Assembly: GCA_030490835.1 (NCBI GenBank)
Contig: CM059977.1
Span: 19,077,335-19,141,334, forward strand
DNA: 64,000 nt
Origin: Annona cherimola
Taxonomy: Eukaryota; Streptophyta; Magnoliopsida; Magnoliales; Annonaceae
Direction: 5' to 3'
This document shows, in pieces, positions 13,028 through 25,440 of this stretch. Each line of letters starts with the position of its first letter. The stretch's first letter is position 1. A model generated the notes under the pieces. That model was given only the letters and a program-made list of their open reading frames with translations, was not told the DNA's origin and searched no databases. A program made the position numbers and the translations under genes.

Positions 13028-13408
13028 TCGTGTCAACCCATGCTAAATAATGACTTACTTAGTCAGCCTCAAAAAATATAAATTTTTTTACTTTTTTTTT
13101 TTTTATAAATCTGTTAATATAAACTTATTTAACATATAAACCAAGTTTTACCATTTTTGATATGCATATATTTTTTTAAGATTTTTAAACACATGCATTT
13201 TTTGCCATTTTCTAATACTGAAAAATGACTAAAATACCCTTATGTTTAAAAATATTAAAAATATATATAAGTATATCTAAAAATAATAAAACTTAGTTTA
13301 TATATTAAATATACTTAAATAAACAAATGCATGAATAAAAAAATATTTAATAAAATTTTAAAATAAAATAAATAAATCATTAATTAGCCCGGCTAACAAG
13401 ATGGTTTC
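13028..13408. repeat. Palindromic AT-rich MITE (shared-core family)
   Basis: Left end GAAACGATCGTGTCAACCC and right end GGCTAACAAGATGGTTTC are inverted. The core includes ACCATTTTTGATATG and AAAATAATAAAACTTAG halves. Termini match the copies at 1,242 and 47,775. Confidence 0.6.
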
Positions 13409-13903
13409 TGCTTTACATTCCCCTGCCACTTGTTTACATCTTCCCAACCACCCAAATAAATGAGTTCGTCTCGCCATTGAGATTACAAGACCGGTCCACG
13501 CATTCATCACTGCAACGAAAACGTGTGAAACTTGCGCTTCAGATTTCCGTCCAGAACAGGAACAGCCTACTGTCTACGTGCGTGCGATCCATTCAGCTTC
13601 GTCAGTTCATCGTAAGTAAGAAAAACGTGCGGGATGTCGTGGGCCTTCGATTACGCAATGCTGCTCGTGGCATCCGTCGTCCGTTTCAGACGTCATACTG
13701 GGAAATCAAGTCAGCAGATATAAACATCCAATGCATGCGGATGATCATCTCAACCTCAACGTGGTCCTCTTCATGCTTTCATGATATATAAACAATTCAG
13801 TTTAAACTACTTCACCAGGTGGGCCCCACCAGGAAATTAATTTTGACCAGGTTAAGTGCGAGTGCTGATAGTGATTAGTGAATCTTCTCTTACCGGTAGG
13901 CTT
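13409..13903. other. Unassigned DNA with a 104-codon frame
   Basis: A plus-strand frame at 13477-13791 is of moderate GC and has a non-repetitive translation, but I recognise no family, no transit peptide and no splice partners. It may be a remnant or chance frame. Confidence 0.25.
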
Positions 13904-14320
13904 GGGTTGTTCATTGTTTGTGTAGGATAATTTTATATTTGAATCCCATCTCGCAACGTGTAAAACAAGTTGAGTTAAAATTTTTCACCATTCATAATTA
14001 TCGTATTTTTAATTATTTTCTTATATTTTCATATGCAACGATCTTTCTTTTTAATCATTTTTACATAATTATTCATACAACTCACTTATCTATTTTAATT
14101 TTATTTTTTACTCGTCATTATTATCCATATCATATAATATCATTTTTTTTCAATTTAAGAACTTATATACAAAAACTTTTTGCCCAAAAATTTTATCACT
14201 TTCCGAATATAATATTTTTTTAAAAATAAAATTTTTTAAATTTTCAATCCCAATATTTTTTTCATTTTCATACTAAATTCGTATACCTTACTCTTCTTAT
14301 CCGAGCAGTGAACAACCAGA
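13904..14320. repeat. Diverged Tourist-like MITE, inverse orientation
   Basis: The ends GGGTTGTTCATTG and CAGTGAACAACCAGAC are inverted. The interior gives the family core in reverse complement (ACTTATCTATTTTAATTTTAT). It is longer than other copies and may hold a second insertion near 14,150-14,280. Confidence 0.5.
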
Positions 14321-15944
14321 CTTCCTAATTCACCTGATGCCAACCGCTTCACTCTCTTTCCGCAGCGCGGTTTTAGCACCGTCTCTGCGTCATGGCAACA
14401 TTTTGACTTCACTATCGTAAAATTCTCTTTTTTAATTATGCTTTCTAAATAAACTTAACTAAATGTAAATATTGACTTGCATAGATGAACACACTAGTTG
14501 GAGCCTCCTGACATGTGCTTAAAAGATGTTGCACTGGATGGCCGAACACGTCAGCCTTGTAGGCGCCTTTCCGTGGAAGACATCTAATAATTAGTTAATG
14601 GGTTAATTTCAAATATTACCATAATTTATATTAATAGTCAGAGATATGACTATATATAAATGGATGTTCATATATTTTATCTCTAATTCTAAATACAACC
14701 ACACAAAAGGCCTTGCTGTTGCCGTGTAAGCACCATCCATCCGTTTGCGCTCGTTCCCTAATCCCTACTCATGCCCGGGGTAACAAAGTCTTAATGCTCG
14801 CTGGCTACGGCTATTGCAGCCACTTCTTCCAACTTGTCGACCATAGAAGAGACATACCCATCTTCTTGCATCGTAACATGCACGACTGTCATCTTTCACA
14901 CGTTAAACTCAGAATTTTGTTTACTCCAAAGTTGGAAATCACTAGTGCTGTCTGCATATAAACTGGCACAGGATCCACCTGATTGATGTGCATCGTATCA
15001 TGCTTGTTAGTTGTTACACACACATGAAAATGTTCCATGAAACCAGACTTTTTATTATTATTATTGATGTATATTTTACTTTACGTCTCAACTTAATATT
15101 ATAATTAAATTTTAAAATAATTTTAAATTTTTTTTAAAAGAAGACTAGAAGCTCCCACCTATACTAGGAAAGTTAAAAACTCCCAAATAAAACTGAACTA
15201 TTGTTGACCTCAAAAAAGATATAAATAATATATCACATACAAATCATTTAATTTACTTTAATCCGATCGTGAAATAAATGACAATTAATTTGATAAAGAT
15301 CTAAAAAAAGAATGAAAGGAAATGTTTTATTAAAAGTAAAATAATAATAGAAAATTAATAAATAAAATTTTTATCGTAATTATTTAAATAGTGAGTTTGC
15401 ATATATGTTGATTGCACAAGGGTGCTTAAACCATTTAAATTTTTTTTTTTTTCAATTTTCAATTTTATACATGAGCCAAAGCATATTATTTCTATACATG
15501 TAATTCCTACATGTTCGACATTTTTAAATATTTTATTTAAAATTTTAAAAATAAAAATAAAAAAATTCCTATGCTATTAAATAAAATCAATAAATTATAA
15601 AATTACATATATGAAATTTTCATACTTAGGTTCTTGTGCAAATAAATGAAAAATGAAGAAGTGCACTAGGCACATTAAAGATTTAGTGCATTGGGTGCAC
15701 TGGGTGGCAATGCTTAAAGAATATAGTATATGAAATAAGGTGCAAAGAATACACGCCTAAACAGACACATACTAACATTCCGAACCTCTATATACTGATT
15801 AACAAATCATCAATATGATTTTTATTGGTCCTCTAAACAACAGGTTTACCCCAAGAAGACAACATAATGATACAAATAATCTTTAACTAACAAAGAAGTA
15901 AAAGCCAGAGATATGTACATCGGACCAATGGCTGCCGACATCCC
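14321..15944. other. 3' flank of the SMAX1-like gene, otherwise unassigned
   Basis: An 82-codon frame at 14713-14961 has no recognisable product. 15,050-15,700 is very AT-rich with poly-T and ATT runs. The last few hundred bases should include the 3' UTR of the minus-strand SMAX1-like gene, whose stop is at 15,945; I cannot place its poly(A) site. Confidence 0.35.
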
Positions 15945-18900
15945 TCAGTCAACCCCGACTGAGATCTCCCCAGGCAACGACTCTCCACCTCTACTACAGT
16001 TATGCTCGGCCACGCACCAAAGCCTCACGGCCGTGCAATCCTCCAACAGCGAACCGGCCTTCAAACGACGAAAAGCCGGAACCAGAACCCGGTCCGCCCA
16101 CTCCTCGCACCCTGTCTGGCCGAACCATATACCCGCCACGATCCTCTCCACCACCACGCCGTCCACGTGGATTGGCCAGCCATCGCCCACCGCGGCAGCG
16201 AACTTGGCGGCGATGGTGGACGCCACCTTACTCCGCAGTGGCCCAAAATCGACGGGTTTGAAGATGATTGCGTCGTCGACGGCGCCGACAAGGATGCTAT
16301 TCATCGGAGACGATGATGGCGGTAATGGCTGCCATGGTTGCTTGTCGACTGGCCCATGTTGGCTGCTGTGCTCAACCGAAACGTCGCTTGAATTCCAGGA
16401 GTTCTCCGTCAAATCGTCGGCGGCGGGAGCATCCGCCGCCAAGTTCAGGTCGAACAGGAGAGTCTCCTTCCTGGGCTTCGTCAGCCGCTCCTCGTCGTCG
16501 CCACCGCACGAAAGCCATTTAGCGCTGCGCTTGCTTATTTGCTTGCGAACTGATATGTGCAGCCTCCAGTTCCGACAAGCGTCGGCGGCAAGCTTGCCTT
16601 CGTCGTTCGGCTGGGAATCCGGCGAGTTCTTGAGGTTCTCCGGCATCCATTCGGTGGTTAAGACGAAGATGACACTTCCCAGACCAATCTCACGGCCGTG
16701 GGAATCCGTCAGCCTTCCCTTGTCGATTGCACGCTTGATGCCCGCCTGGACAAGCATATCAGCGCGGTCGACGTTCTCGAGCACAACCACGGAAAATGGG
16801 TTTCGTCGAACCGCTTCCGCGACCCGATCCAGCGCTGTCTTACCACGGGAGCTAACTTCGGCTTCTTCTACTTCCGGCCATGACGACCCAAGACGGATGG
16901 TGATGGGAAGCGTCCCAAAGACGAGCTCAGACAATACCGATGCCATTTTCTTCTTGCCGACCTTGTCCGGGCCAGCAAACATCAACCACGTGTGGCCCTT
17001 CAAACCAAGTCCTCGGCGATTCTCATGACTGGCTTGCAATTGGATTACAGCTGTGGCCACCGCCGTTGCGGCTTCCAGCTGCCACCCGACCTTCTCCGTT
17101 AGGCCCTTGAAGATCCTCTTGAACGAGTCTGCGTTAAGTGCATTGGCATGCTTTTCGCTTGGCATCTGCCAAGATGAAGGATTGTTAATGCAGCTGATCT
17201 TCGGAAACACAAGAACGAGGTCTGTTTGAACAGGGCTTTTAGATGGGGAGTTGGGTTGATCAGGGGCGTTTTGCGTGGGATTATTGTCTAGTTGTAGGAG
17301 GGGAGCGCTTTGGGTCTGCTGTAACTTCTGGTGACCGAGCGGCTTCGGATTGTACAAGATCTGTAATGAATGGCTTGCCATTACTTTCCTGTCAAAGCCA
17401 ACAGCAGAGTGGAAGCTAGGATGGAGACGCCTGCAATTATTATTCCATTTCTTCAGCAATTCTTCAGTTTCATGACTCTGAAAAGATGTTTGATCTTTGA
17501 CCTGCTAAAATCAAAACAAAGAAAAACAGCATAGTCAGCTCGGATTTATTTAAATTTGAAGTGGTCTGAAATGATCAATTTCATGAGCGTACCAGTGATT
17601 GATCAGCAGGAGATTTGATGCTTTCCCTGCCAAGCTTTGCATTCTGCATCCATTTTGGCAAGCTTGAACGTGATTTTGACTCGCTGTCGTCGGTGTACTT
17701 ATCTCCATCATTTGATCCAATCTTTGCTAGGTCTAGCTGATAATTCTCTTTGCAGGCAGGGCAGCAGCTAGCCCCTTTAGCCGGATCCTCGCCCGTAAGC
17801 ATGCCTTTTGGTAGCAGAGCAGTTACAGCCGAAGGGACACCTTTCTGTTGAGCAACAGATCCGAGTGAGCTGCTCAAGATCCCAGCGCTCCCAAGCCTGC
17901 AATTTACAATTAAACAGTAGTTCGGCATCGTAAAACTCAGTTCTTCAATTGCAAATTCGTTCAATTTTGGGGTAATTATTTTTCACAACGCTGCAATTTG
18001 TCCATCCTCAAGGTCACAGATTTTATTCAGTGGAAGAAAGGAGGTATGAATTGAGAAATGAGAATCATCTTCAAATGATCTCCTCAATAAATACACAATG
18101 CATAATCCAGGTCTTTCCATCCAAAATGGATTATTATACCATCTTCTCTAATATCCGCCAAAACCATGATTCATTTTACGATCAGAAGCAACCTCTATCA
18201 ATAAAGCTCAAGCTCAAGTAGATCTGGAAAAGGTCTCTGCCACTGCATCTATTCGAAATTAAAGATTATAAACTATGGCCAAGGCTAAACAAACTCAATT
18301 GAGATGTTAATTGAAACTAGGATAAATGAGAAAGTATATAAGACAGGTTCCATGACAGTATATAATGTTAGTTAAGCTATCGAAATCAGAACTGCATGCG
18401 CTAAAATTTAAAAACGAGGTGAACTAAGAATGAGAAATTATATGTCAACAGCAATCAAAACAGTAAGGCTTATTCAGAGAATGTACTGTTTGATTCGTTC
18501 GGAATGATTCTGTTTGAAGATGTATCCAGAAGAGTACAGAAAAGAACACTAAAAAAAAAAAATGTCCAGAAAATGTCCATGACGTGGGACAGAAATAAAT
18601 AAGAACATCCCAAGAGCTAAGAACTCATTATCTGAAAAGAACACCAGACCCACCTGGGAAACAGCCCCGGCCATGGCCCCCTCGCGGCTATCGGCACTGC
18701 CTGCAAATCCCAGTCGTTCTCCATGGATGGGTGATACACCTGGCACCTGAGGTACGTCTCGCATGTCGCCCTTCCAATCAGCCACAGGTTGCCGCTGAAC
18801 CTCGCTAACAGCTTTCCCATCTCCACAACCACCGCTAATCCCGTTTCCGGCACAGCTTTCTGCAGCTGTGGAATCGAACTTCCACCTAAAACGCCAAATC

Positions 18901-19810
18901 CAACCGGTTTTTCAACAAGCCACTTTAAGTCGCCCAAATCAATAATCAGCCGTCCGCCTCCATTCCCAGCACGCGCCTCCACCAAAGCCGCCAATTCAGC
19001 CATCTTCCCATGGATCCCTGATCGGTCTGGCCCGAATTCCTTCTCCAGATGAACCACCCCAACGTCCCTGAGCCGGTTTTCGACCCCCCTCTTCTGAATC
19101 CTTTCCAAAACCTCTCTCAGCACCACCTCCGTCTCCGACTCCCCCACCAAAACCGGATTCCGCTTCTTCCACCTCAGCAGAATATCGACCACTGGCCTCA
19201 CCTCCTCCCTCTTCTGCTGCCCTGCTTCGTGCTGCTGCTGCAGCCGGGGATTCATGTAGAGATTCCTGCCAATCGGCGGGGCGGCAGAATTCGCGATCCC
19301 AGACGACTGCATCGACTGTTCGACAGCAGCCTTCGCCGCCGTGCTCGAAAAGCTCGCTTCCCGCATAACCCGGCTGACGCCTGGGTCGTCGAGGATGGAG
19401 ACGATCAGCTGCTCAAGCTCGACCTTGACGGCGAGCAGCGGCTGCTGCTGCTGCTCAGGGCAGCCCCGGCGCTGGTGGGCCTGGGCACGCTTGAGCGCCG
19501 CCATCAGCGCGTTCGACATAGCCGGGTCAGCCCCGGCCCCTCCAGTCGACGGGAGCCTGTCTAGCGCGACGCTGAAGCAGAGCTCCAGCGCGCGGCATTT
19601 GAGGGGGTGGGGCTGGGAGGAAGAGTCAGGGTGCGAGCTGATGCAGGCCCGCCGGAGCTGGCCAGCCGGAGACGCGAGCAGCATCGCCGCCACGTGAAGC
19701 GGAGTGGTCTGGGCATGGCCCCGGCGGGAGGCCTCTGCAATGGAGTCGTTGAGGACGCTGGTTGCTTCGGGCGTGAGCGTTTGTCGGATGTTGCTGAGAC
19801 CAGCTCTCAT
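15945..19810 (-). CDS. SMAX1: SMAX1-like (SMXL) ClpB-related signalling repressor
   Basis: This encodes a nuclear repressor of the SMAX1/D53 family. In Arabidopsis, SMAX1 is degraded through the KAI2 receptor and the MAX2 F-box protein, relieving repression of germination and seedling genes. Three exons join in phase: 19,810-18,654, 17,896-17,593 and 17,501-15,945. They give 1,005 residues, close to Arabidopsis SMAX1. The N-terminus MRAGLSNIRQTLTPEA and a double Clp-N domain (about 10-175) are diagnostic. WLIGRATCETYLRCQ closes the first half. The second half has a degenerate Walker A (GPDKVGKKKMA, 664-674), the RGKTALD segment (706-712) that dominant rice d53 alleles disrupt, and an EAR-type LFDLNL (836-841) expected to recruit TOPLESS. 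No stop or frameshift was found. The protein resembles the SMAX1/SMXL2 clade rather than the D53/SMXL6-8 clade, an assignment by memory of the family. A 371-codon antisense frame across exon 3 is a shadow. Confidence 0.93.
17499..17507 (-). promoter_or_regulatory. Tandem NAGNAG 3' splice site of SMAX1-like exon 3
   Basis: Read on the minus strand, the intron ends TTTTAGCAG followed by GTCAAAG. Both the TAG (17,507-17,505) and the CAG (17,504-17,502) are usable acceptors in phase 0, so alternative use would add or omit a single glutamine without disturbing the frame. Confidence 0.5.
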
Positions 19811-20460
19811 TATTGATAACTAAAACAGGTGGGGCAAAAGTAAAGAATCTAGCGCAGTCGAGCTTCCTGAAATAATAATATATAATCTAGGAGTAGTATC
19901 CAACGCATTCCATTTTACTTATGGGATTCTGTTATCCTTCTTCCCAATTTTCTCCTGTTTGAAAAACACGAGAAAGAGAGAGATTCTCTGTCCGGCTGGC
20001 TGGACTTGGCCGCTTGTCTACACTTTATGTGGAGTTGCATTCAAATGTATGGGGTGGATTTTGTGGGCGGTTGAATTATTGGGAACGGAGGGCGGATAGC
20101 AGTAGATACAAAATTGCACTTTCATCCCCTCTGGTCGAAGAATCCAACAGCGAGAGGAATAAATGAGCGACAAGGATACATGGGATCTTCTCATTCACTG
20201 CTCAGTAAGTTGTCTTTTTCCCTTCCCCTCACTCTCTCCAGGCCCAAAACCGAGCCATCTGTCGGTACAAACAGCCGATGAAAACTTCCCTACTCGTGAC
20301 GGGAGACGACTCTCCGCCTGCCAGACTTGGAGACTCGGAGTTAGGTATCGAGCTTTGCATATGACCGCTAATAATTATCTTCTAAAAATAATAATAATAA
20401 GAATAAGAATACTCTTTTTTGGTGGATGTGACTATAACGTCTGCGGGCCTGCATAAGTTT
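19811..20460 (-). promoter_or_regulatory. Probable 5' UTR and proximal promoter of the SMAX1-like gene
   Basis: This is the sequence immediately upstream of the minus-strand ATG. It includes GA/CT-rich tracts near 19,970-19,985 and 20,215-20,240. A short plus-strand frame (20163-20456) has no recognisable product. Position alone supports the call; no TATA box or start site could be fixed. Confidence 0.4.
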
Positions 20461-21990
20461 ATGAGTGGCTGATTTGATTGTTCCCTACCTGCTCCATACG
20501 CTACGCTAGTCTAGAGCACGAATCTTATAAACTTCTTTGCATTAGATTTTGTTCTAATTGATTGTGATTGCTCGAGTAATTCATTTTTTTAAATATCGTG
20601 TGGGGGTGCCGCAATTTAAATTGTGAGTATTGCCATTATCCTATTTAAATAACCTAAACGCTTTTTGACAAAAAAAATATATTTTCTGCATGAAAATTTT
20701 AAGTTTTCTATAAACATCTCCATTCTTTATATTTTATTTTCCTTTTCTTCCATGGGTTCTATTTTGATGTAATTCAGCTTCCTACAAGAATCCTTTTGAG
20801 GGGGCTCCTTATGATGATGAAAATTAAATACGATAATTATTTTATCATAATATTGAAAATTATTTCAATATTGCTTTTCTATGAGTCTCACGTATATAAA
20901 ACAAATAATTATGCACAAATTATAAAAAAATATTTAGATTCATTTACGTACGCATTAAACTGTTATAATAATTTACAGATTCATTCATCTGCAAAAGAAT
21001 AATGTGTTAGAGGATTCATATATTGAATTAATATTCTAAATAATATATAAATTTCATCATATTAGTTTTACGTATTTATCAAATAAAGGTCATTTTTATC
21101 TTTTTTTAAATAATAATTTACATAATCATTCATTTACAATGGAATAATGTACCGGAAGATTTAGATGTTGAATTAATAATTCTAAAATTTATATATAAAT
21201 TAAATAATTTTATTACGTTAGTTTTATGGTATATACATATTCAAATGAGGGTTAGATGAGACTCGATTTTCTAGCTAATGGGATGATTCTAAATATAGTC
21301 CGCCGGGTAGATTTCACACCATCACCAAGGTGTCAAGTGTGTGCTATGTTTATCACCAAGGTTCTGGTTTGATTCCCGACTGGAGCCGTAGTAGCTAGTC
21401 TCCATTCACAATTTTTTTTTTTTTTTTTTTAAGAAATGGTGTGATATGTTTTTGAACCGGTTAACTCGAATATAAACAAACCAATTTACCTGAAATGGAA
21501 CCAACCCTTCTTCCATATTTTCCTTAATAGTTGATACTCAGTTTCGCTAAATAAGGTAAATACTTTTTCTAGTTCCACCCATTACAATTTACTTAGCTAA
21601 ATGAGGCAACTCTGCAAGCACCTATTATAATTTACAAAACCAGGTTTTCCGCTCCAGGAAAAAGCTAATTTTAGTACCTTATTGATTTTTGCCGTTTAAA
21701 GAAAACATGCATTAAATTGAAGTTTGGTCTCATCAAATTTATTAATTTCATTTTATCCGATTCAATGTTTGCAGTGAGCATAGAAGCTCCATTTTTAAAA
21801 CTTTTTTGATAGATATTTATGTTATAATCATCTCAATTTTGTATTACAATCAAGTCTATAAGACAGTCTAACAATTTCCTTACAATATACCGCAAACATC
21901 TACCAATAATTTATTTTTTCCTCTACCACTATTTTCTAAATTTCCAACGACGAAGAAAGACGTCATCATCATTTGAACTCGCATTAGCAG
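20461..21990. other. AT-rich DNA with a diverged direct duplication
   Basis: A block beginning AATAATTTACAGATTCATTC at about 20,968 is repeated in diverged form at about 21,111, with another relative at 23,530. At 21,300-21,432 a GGTTCTGGTTTGATTCC block followed by about 20 T residues resembles the 3' part of a tRNA-derived SINE, but no 5' half is present. No gene is seen. Confidence 0.35.
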
Positions 21991-22560
21991 TAGGGGTGGG
22001 AATCGGGGCAGGTCGACCCGTGACCCGCCCCGCCCGACCCTATTTAATACCGGGGCAGGTCGAGATTGCGTACCCGGCAAGGTGGGGCGAGTCGGGTTTT
22101 TGATGTTTTTAAAGAAAGGCGGGTCGGGTCAGGCGGGGTTTGGTTTTTAAAAGGATGGCGGGGTGGGTCAGGCGGGTCTACCTACTGACCCGCTTTCTTA
22201 TATTTCATATTAAAAAGAAAAACCTCATTCAATGCTAATATTCATGTTTTATTTAATTATTTATATTTTACTTTGACTGATTAGTAATAGATTCAAGCAT
22301 ATAGTAGTTAAATTTAATATAAATTTGTCTTTATACTTGATAGTTTTATAAAATTTTAAAAACTTCTTACTTGACCCGCAGTTTTTACCCGACCCGTTAA
22401 CCCGATACCGACCCGAATTTTGTCCCGAGGCCTAGAAGAAAAAAAATAAGGGTCAAACCGACCTTGTCCCAACCCGGTATAAAAATAAGGGTCAAACAAG
22501 ATTTTTGAAAAGGAGGGTCAGGGTTGGGCACATCATGACCCGCCCCGATTCCCACCCCTA
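21991..22560. mobile_element. Non-autonomous hAT element with CGGGT/ACCCG-rich ends
   Basis: The ends are TAGGGGTGGGAATCGGGGC and its reverse complement GCCCCGATTCCCACCCCTA, 19 bp with no mismatch. The flanks ATTAGCAG (21,983-21,990) and ATCAGCAG (22,561-22,568) form an 8-bp duplication with one mismatch. TIRs starting TAGGG and 8-bp duplications define the hAT superfamily. Both sub-terminal regions are packed with GACCCG, GCGGGT and GGGTCGG units, as expected for clustered transposase-binding sites. The 570-bp element has no transposase frame. Confidence 0.75.
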
Positions 22561-23769
22561 ATCAGCAGCATGGCTAAACCGCAAGTTACCTCGATGTTAT
22601 CGATCCTCATGAACATTTTTTAATTTCAAAATTGAAACCAAACCACTTTATGTTTATCAATGTAAATGTAATTAATATATCAAAAATTACCATGATTAGG
22701 TTAGTTGGTAGACTCCAATAAACACAAATTCATGAAATTATTTTAAAATTGACTATGGTTTACTAAGATATCCAACGAAAATGATATTTATAATATTAAT
22801 TAAATTAATATTGATACACACAATGGATGGTTTAGATTTATCAAAAAGTTGATAAAGTTTATGAAAATTAAGAGATTAATCATAAGCATAAATACAAATA
22901 TTTTAAATATCAATAGGTTATGAGTACAATTGACTCATTTATTTATGAATCAAAAAATTATATGTAATGTAAACTTTCACATTCAAAAATTTTATATTTA
23001 CTTTTAAAAGATGCTTTTTATAAGGCATGCGTAAATTTTCAATGAAAATTATTTTTAGTACAATGATAAAATCAATTATGTTAAATATGATAAATGATTT
23101 AAATTTAAGAAATATATTTTAGAAACTAGAAACCAAAGGTGAGCATGTGGTTTCCATGTTTACGGCTACTTTTCCTTTATCATACTTTTTTTTTTGCGGT
23201 TGCACTTTAGAGGATTTAAATGTAGCTCATTTTAATGTTAAAGCAAAATTACTATTAGTATCACTCACAACTATTTATTTTATCATCGTACTCAAAATTA
23301 TTTCAATCAAGTATTAGGCGGGTCGTACTCGCTTAAACATGATAAAACAAATTGTGCTATACAAGATGAATAGTTTTGTTTTGTTTTAAAAGAAAATCTA
23401 AATAAAAACAAGGAGCCGTATGAACTATGAACATTTCTGTTTCAATCCAATGTAAAAAATAGTTGTCATATAAAATTGTGTAAATTATGAAACATACTTA
23501 GTTCCATCTACATATATATTATAATATTATAATAATTTATAGAATCGTTCATCTAAAAAAGAAAAATATTTTAGATGAATTAAATGTTGAATTAACCATT
23601 TTAAAATTTTTATATATATATTAAATAATTTTATTATGTTGATTTATAAATTGCACATCTTAGATTGGTATGAAATTCAATCTCCGAGCTAAATAAAAGA
23701 TTTGTGAATGTATTTGAACTGGTTCTCTAGCTTGAAGAGTAATGTGTTATGCAATATATATGGAAAATA
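22561..23769. other. Unassigned AT-rich DNA
   Basis: Only very short frames. A third relative of the 20,968/21,111 repeat lies near 23,530-23,640. No gene or well-bounded element is seen. Confidence 0.35.
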
Positions 23770-24110
23770 ATCCAGTGCATGCGACTGCACAATGCAGTCC
23801 ATGCACTGTGGGCCCCACTTGATCATAAATAGAAAATCCACCACATCCATTGTATTTAGAATTGTTCACTTTATTAGCATACCAATTTTCATCCAAATCC
23901 AACATGTGTGTAGTCCCCATCTTAAAATGGTGCAAAATCAACGTAATAAAATAATTTAATGTAAATATCAAGTTTAAAGTGTTTTTTCAACATCTAAACT
24001 GTCTAAAGTATGATTTATATATAAATAAATGATTGTATAAAGTTTCATTACAATCTAATATGTGTGGGGTCCATTTTACAGCAGTCCGACTGCACAGGAT
24101 CGGATCTCTC
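23770..24110. repeat. GTGCA-ended repeat, relative of the 27.5-28.6 kb array
   Basis: It opens with AGTGCATGCGACTGCAC and GGGCCCCACTTGATCATA and closes with GGGGTCCATTTTACAGCAG and CGACTGCAC. Internal order (TCCATTGTATTTAGAA, CAATTTTCATCCAAATCC, GTTTTTTCAACAT, GTATAAAGTTTCATT) matches the three copies at 27,513-28,617. Confidence 0.6.
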
Positions 24111-24146
24111 TCTATATATATATGTATATATTGAACCTTAATATAT

Positions 24147-24402
24147 ATAGGTGTTTTGAGTTTTTTTCATTTTTTATGTGACAAAGTATAATCATATATC
24201 AAAATTTATCATTTTAAATATATATATATATGTTTTAAAATTTAAAAATCAATTGTTTTCATCATCATTTATGGGAGTGAAAAATATTATCTTTTGAAAT
24301 TATAAAAAAACATAATACAAATCCAAAAAGATAAATTTTGATGAATAAAGAGATTACATATGGCCCACATAAAATGGAAAAATGAAAAAGGGTTCAAAAC
24401 AA
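24147..24402. repeat. Small AT-rich palindromic repeat
   Basis: The left arm (AGGTGTTTTGAGTTTTTTTC, ATCAAAATTTATC) is the inverse of the right arm (GATAAATTTTGAT, GAAAAAGGGTTCAAAAC), with a hairpin centre near 24,260. No coding capacity; no target duplication identified. Confidence 0.45.
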
Positions 24403-25204
24403 TTGCATTATTGTACATATGTTTGTATGAATCATTATCCATGTATCCACATGGACTTCTTCATACAACATTGTGAGTAGTACTTGCACCATGAATTTTA
24501 TATCTTTGCTTCATTAATTTTTGGGTAATTTTGGAAGGAGGAGAATCGCTTTGACTTATTGAATTTAGATTATGTTCTTGTTAACTTTGTGCAATTATTA
24601 GTTATATGGGTATATTAAAATTTTAGAAATTAAATAGGTATTTCAATTTGTACAAAATATTCGTATAATTTGGACGTCTTTGGAACTATACTCACATTGT
24701 GATAATGCGGTAACAATGTAATAATGATGTAACTATATTTGTAATTATGGTGTAGAAGTTATTTGTAATTTTTAAAGCTATATGTGTATATTTACAGTTA
24801 TAGTCAAACTATGTAGGTATGATTGTAAATTACCTATTTTCTAAGAAAATATAGTCAAGCCTGTTTAATCCACAGATCAAATAACCATGTCGACTGTACT
24901 TAAATAACTTTCACCAACAAAAATATTGATTTTTGAAATTAAAATATACAGATATTGAAAAATTATAAATTTCCATACGTGAATTAAATAGCCAGACGTT
25001 AACCCAGGCCAACTTCGCTTGAATATTCAGCCACATTGCACTCGTTTTGCATTCTACGAGAAGATGGAATTTTTCTAGTATTCGAGCGTGCAAATTTGAA
25101 AGCTAGATTCTCCTGAATGATCTTTCTGGCACAGATTGACATTTTGGTTCTTGACCAATGATGATTTCCGGCACCTCTTCCGGAGCAATTGAGATCCCTC
25201 ACCA
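24403..25204. other. Unassigned AT-rich DNA
   Basis: Three overlapping minus-strand frames of 60-76 codons at 24,911-25,305 have no recognisable product. Nothing else is supported. Confidence 0.35.
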
Positions 25205-25437
25205 ATGAGATTTTGGTTAAAAAAATAATGTAATATGAAATGAGTAATAATAAAGAGCAAAGAAAAGAAAGTTAAAAAATATTTATTAATTATACAGATA
25301 GTCATATAGAAATGATTGAAAAATAAGATAGTTAGGTTGAAAAATGTAAAAAATTAAAAAATAAAATAATTATGAAAAGTAAAAGCTAAATTGAAAAGTG
25401 TTGATTTGAAAAGTTTTTGTTTTGGCCAAACATGCCC
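25205..25437. repeat. Tourist-like MITE copy
   Basis: It ends with GGCCAAACATGCCC followed by TTA, the expected target trinucleotide. Family blocks (AAAGTTAAAAAATA, GAAATGATTGAAAA, AATTATGAAAAGT) fill the interior. The left end is eroded. Confidence 0.55.
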
Positions 25438-25440
25438 TTA

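Noticed and set aside
13477..13791. 104-codon plus-strand frame as a gene
   Set aside because: No recognisable domain, no splice partners and no upstream context.
15913..17028. 371-codon plus-strand frame opposite SMAX1-like exon 3
   Set aside because: It is the complement of a confidently assigned exon, has no family resemblance, and its length follows from the GC-rich codon use of the true gene.
18617..19816. Several frames on both strands across SMAX1-like exon 1
   Set aside because: The plus-strand frames are shadows of exon 1; the minus-strand tail past 18,654 runs into the intron.
21300..21432. Possible tRNA-derived SINE with poly-T tail
   Set aside because: Only a B-box-like block and a T run are visible; there is no A-box at the right spacing and no target duplication.
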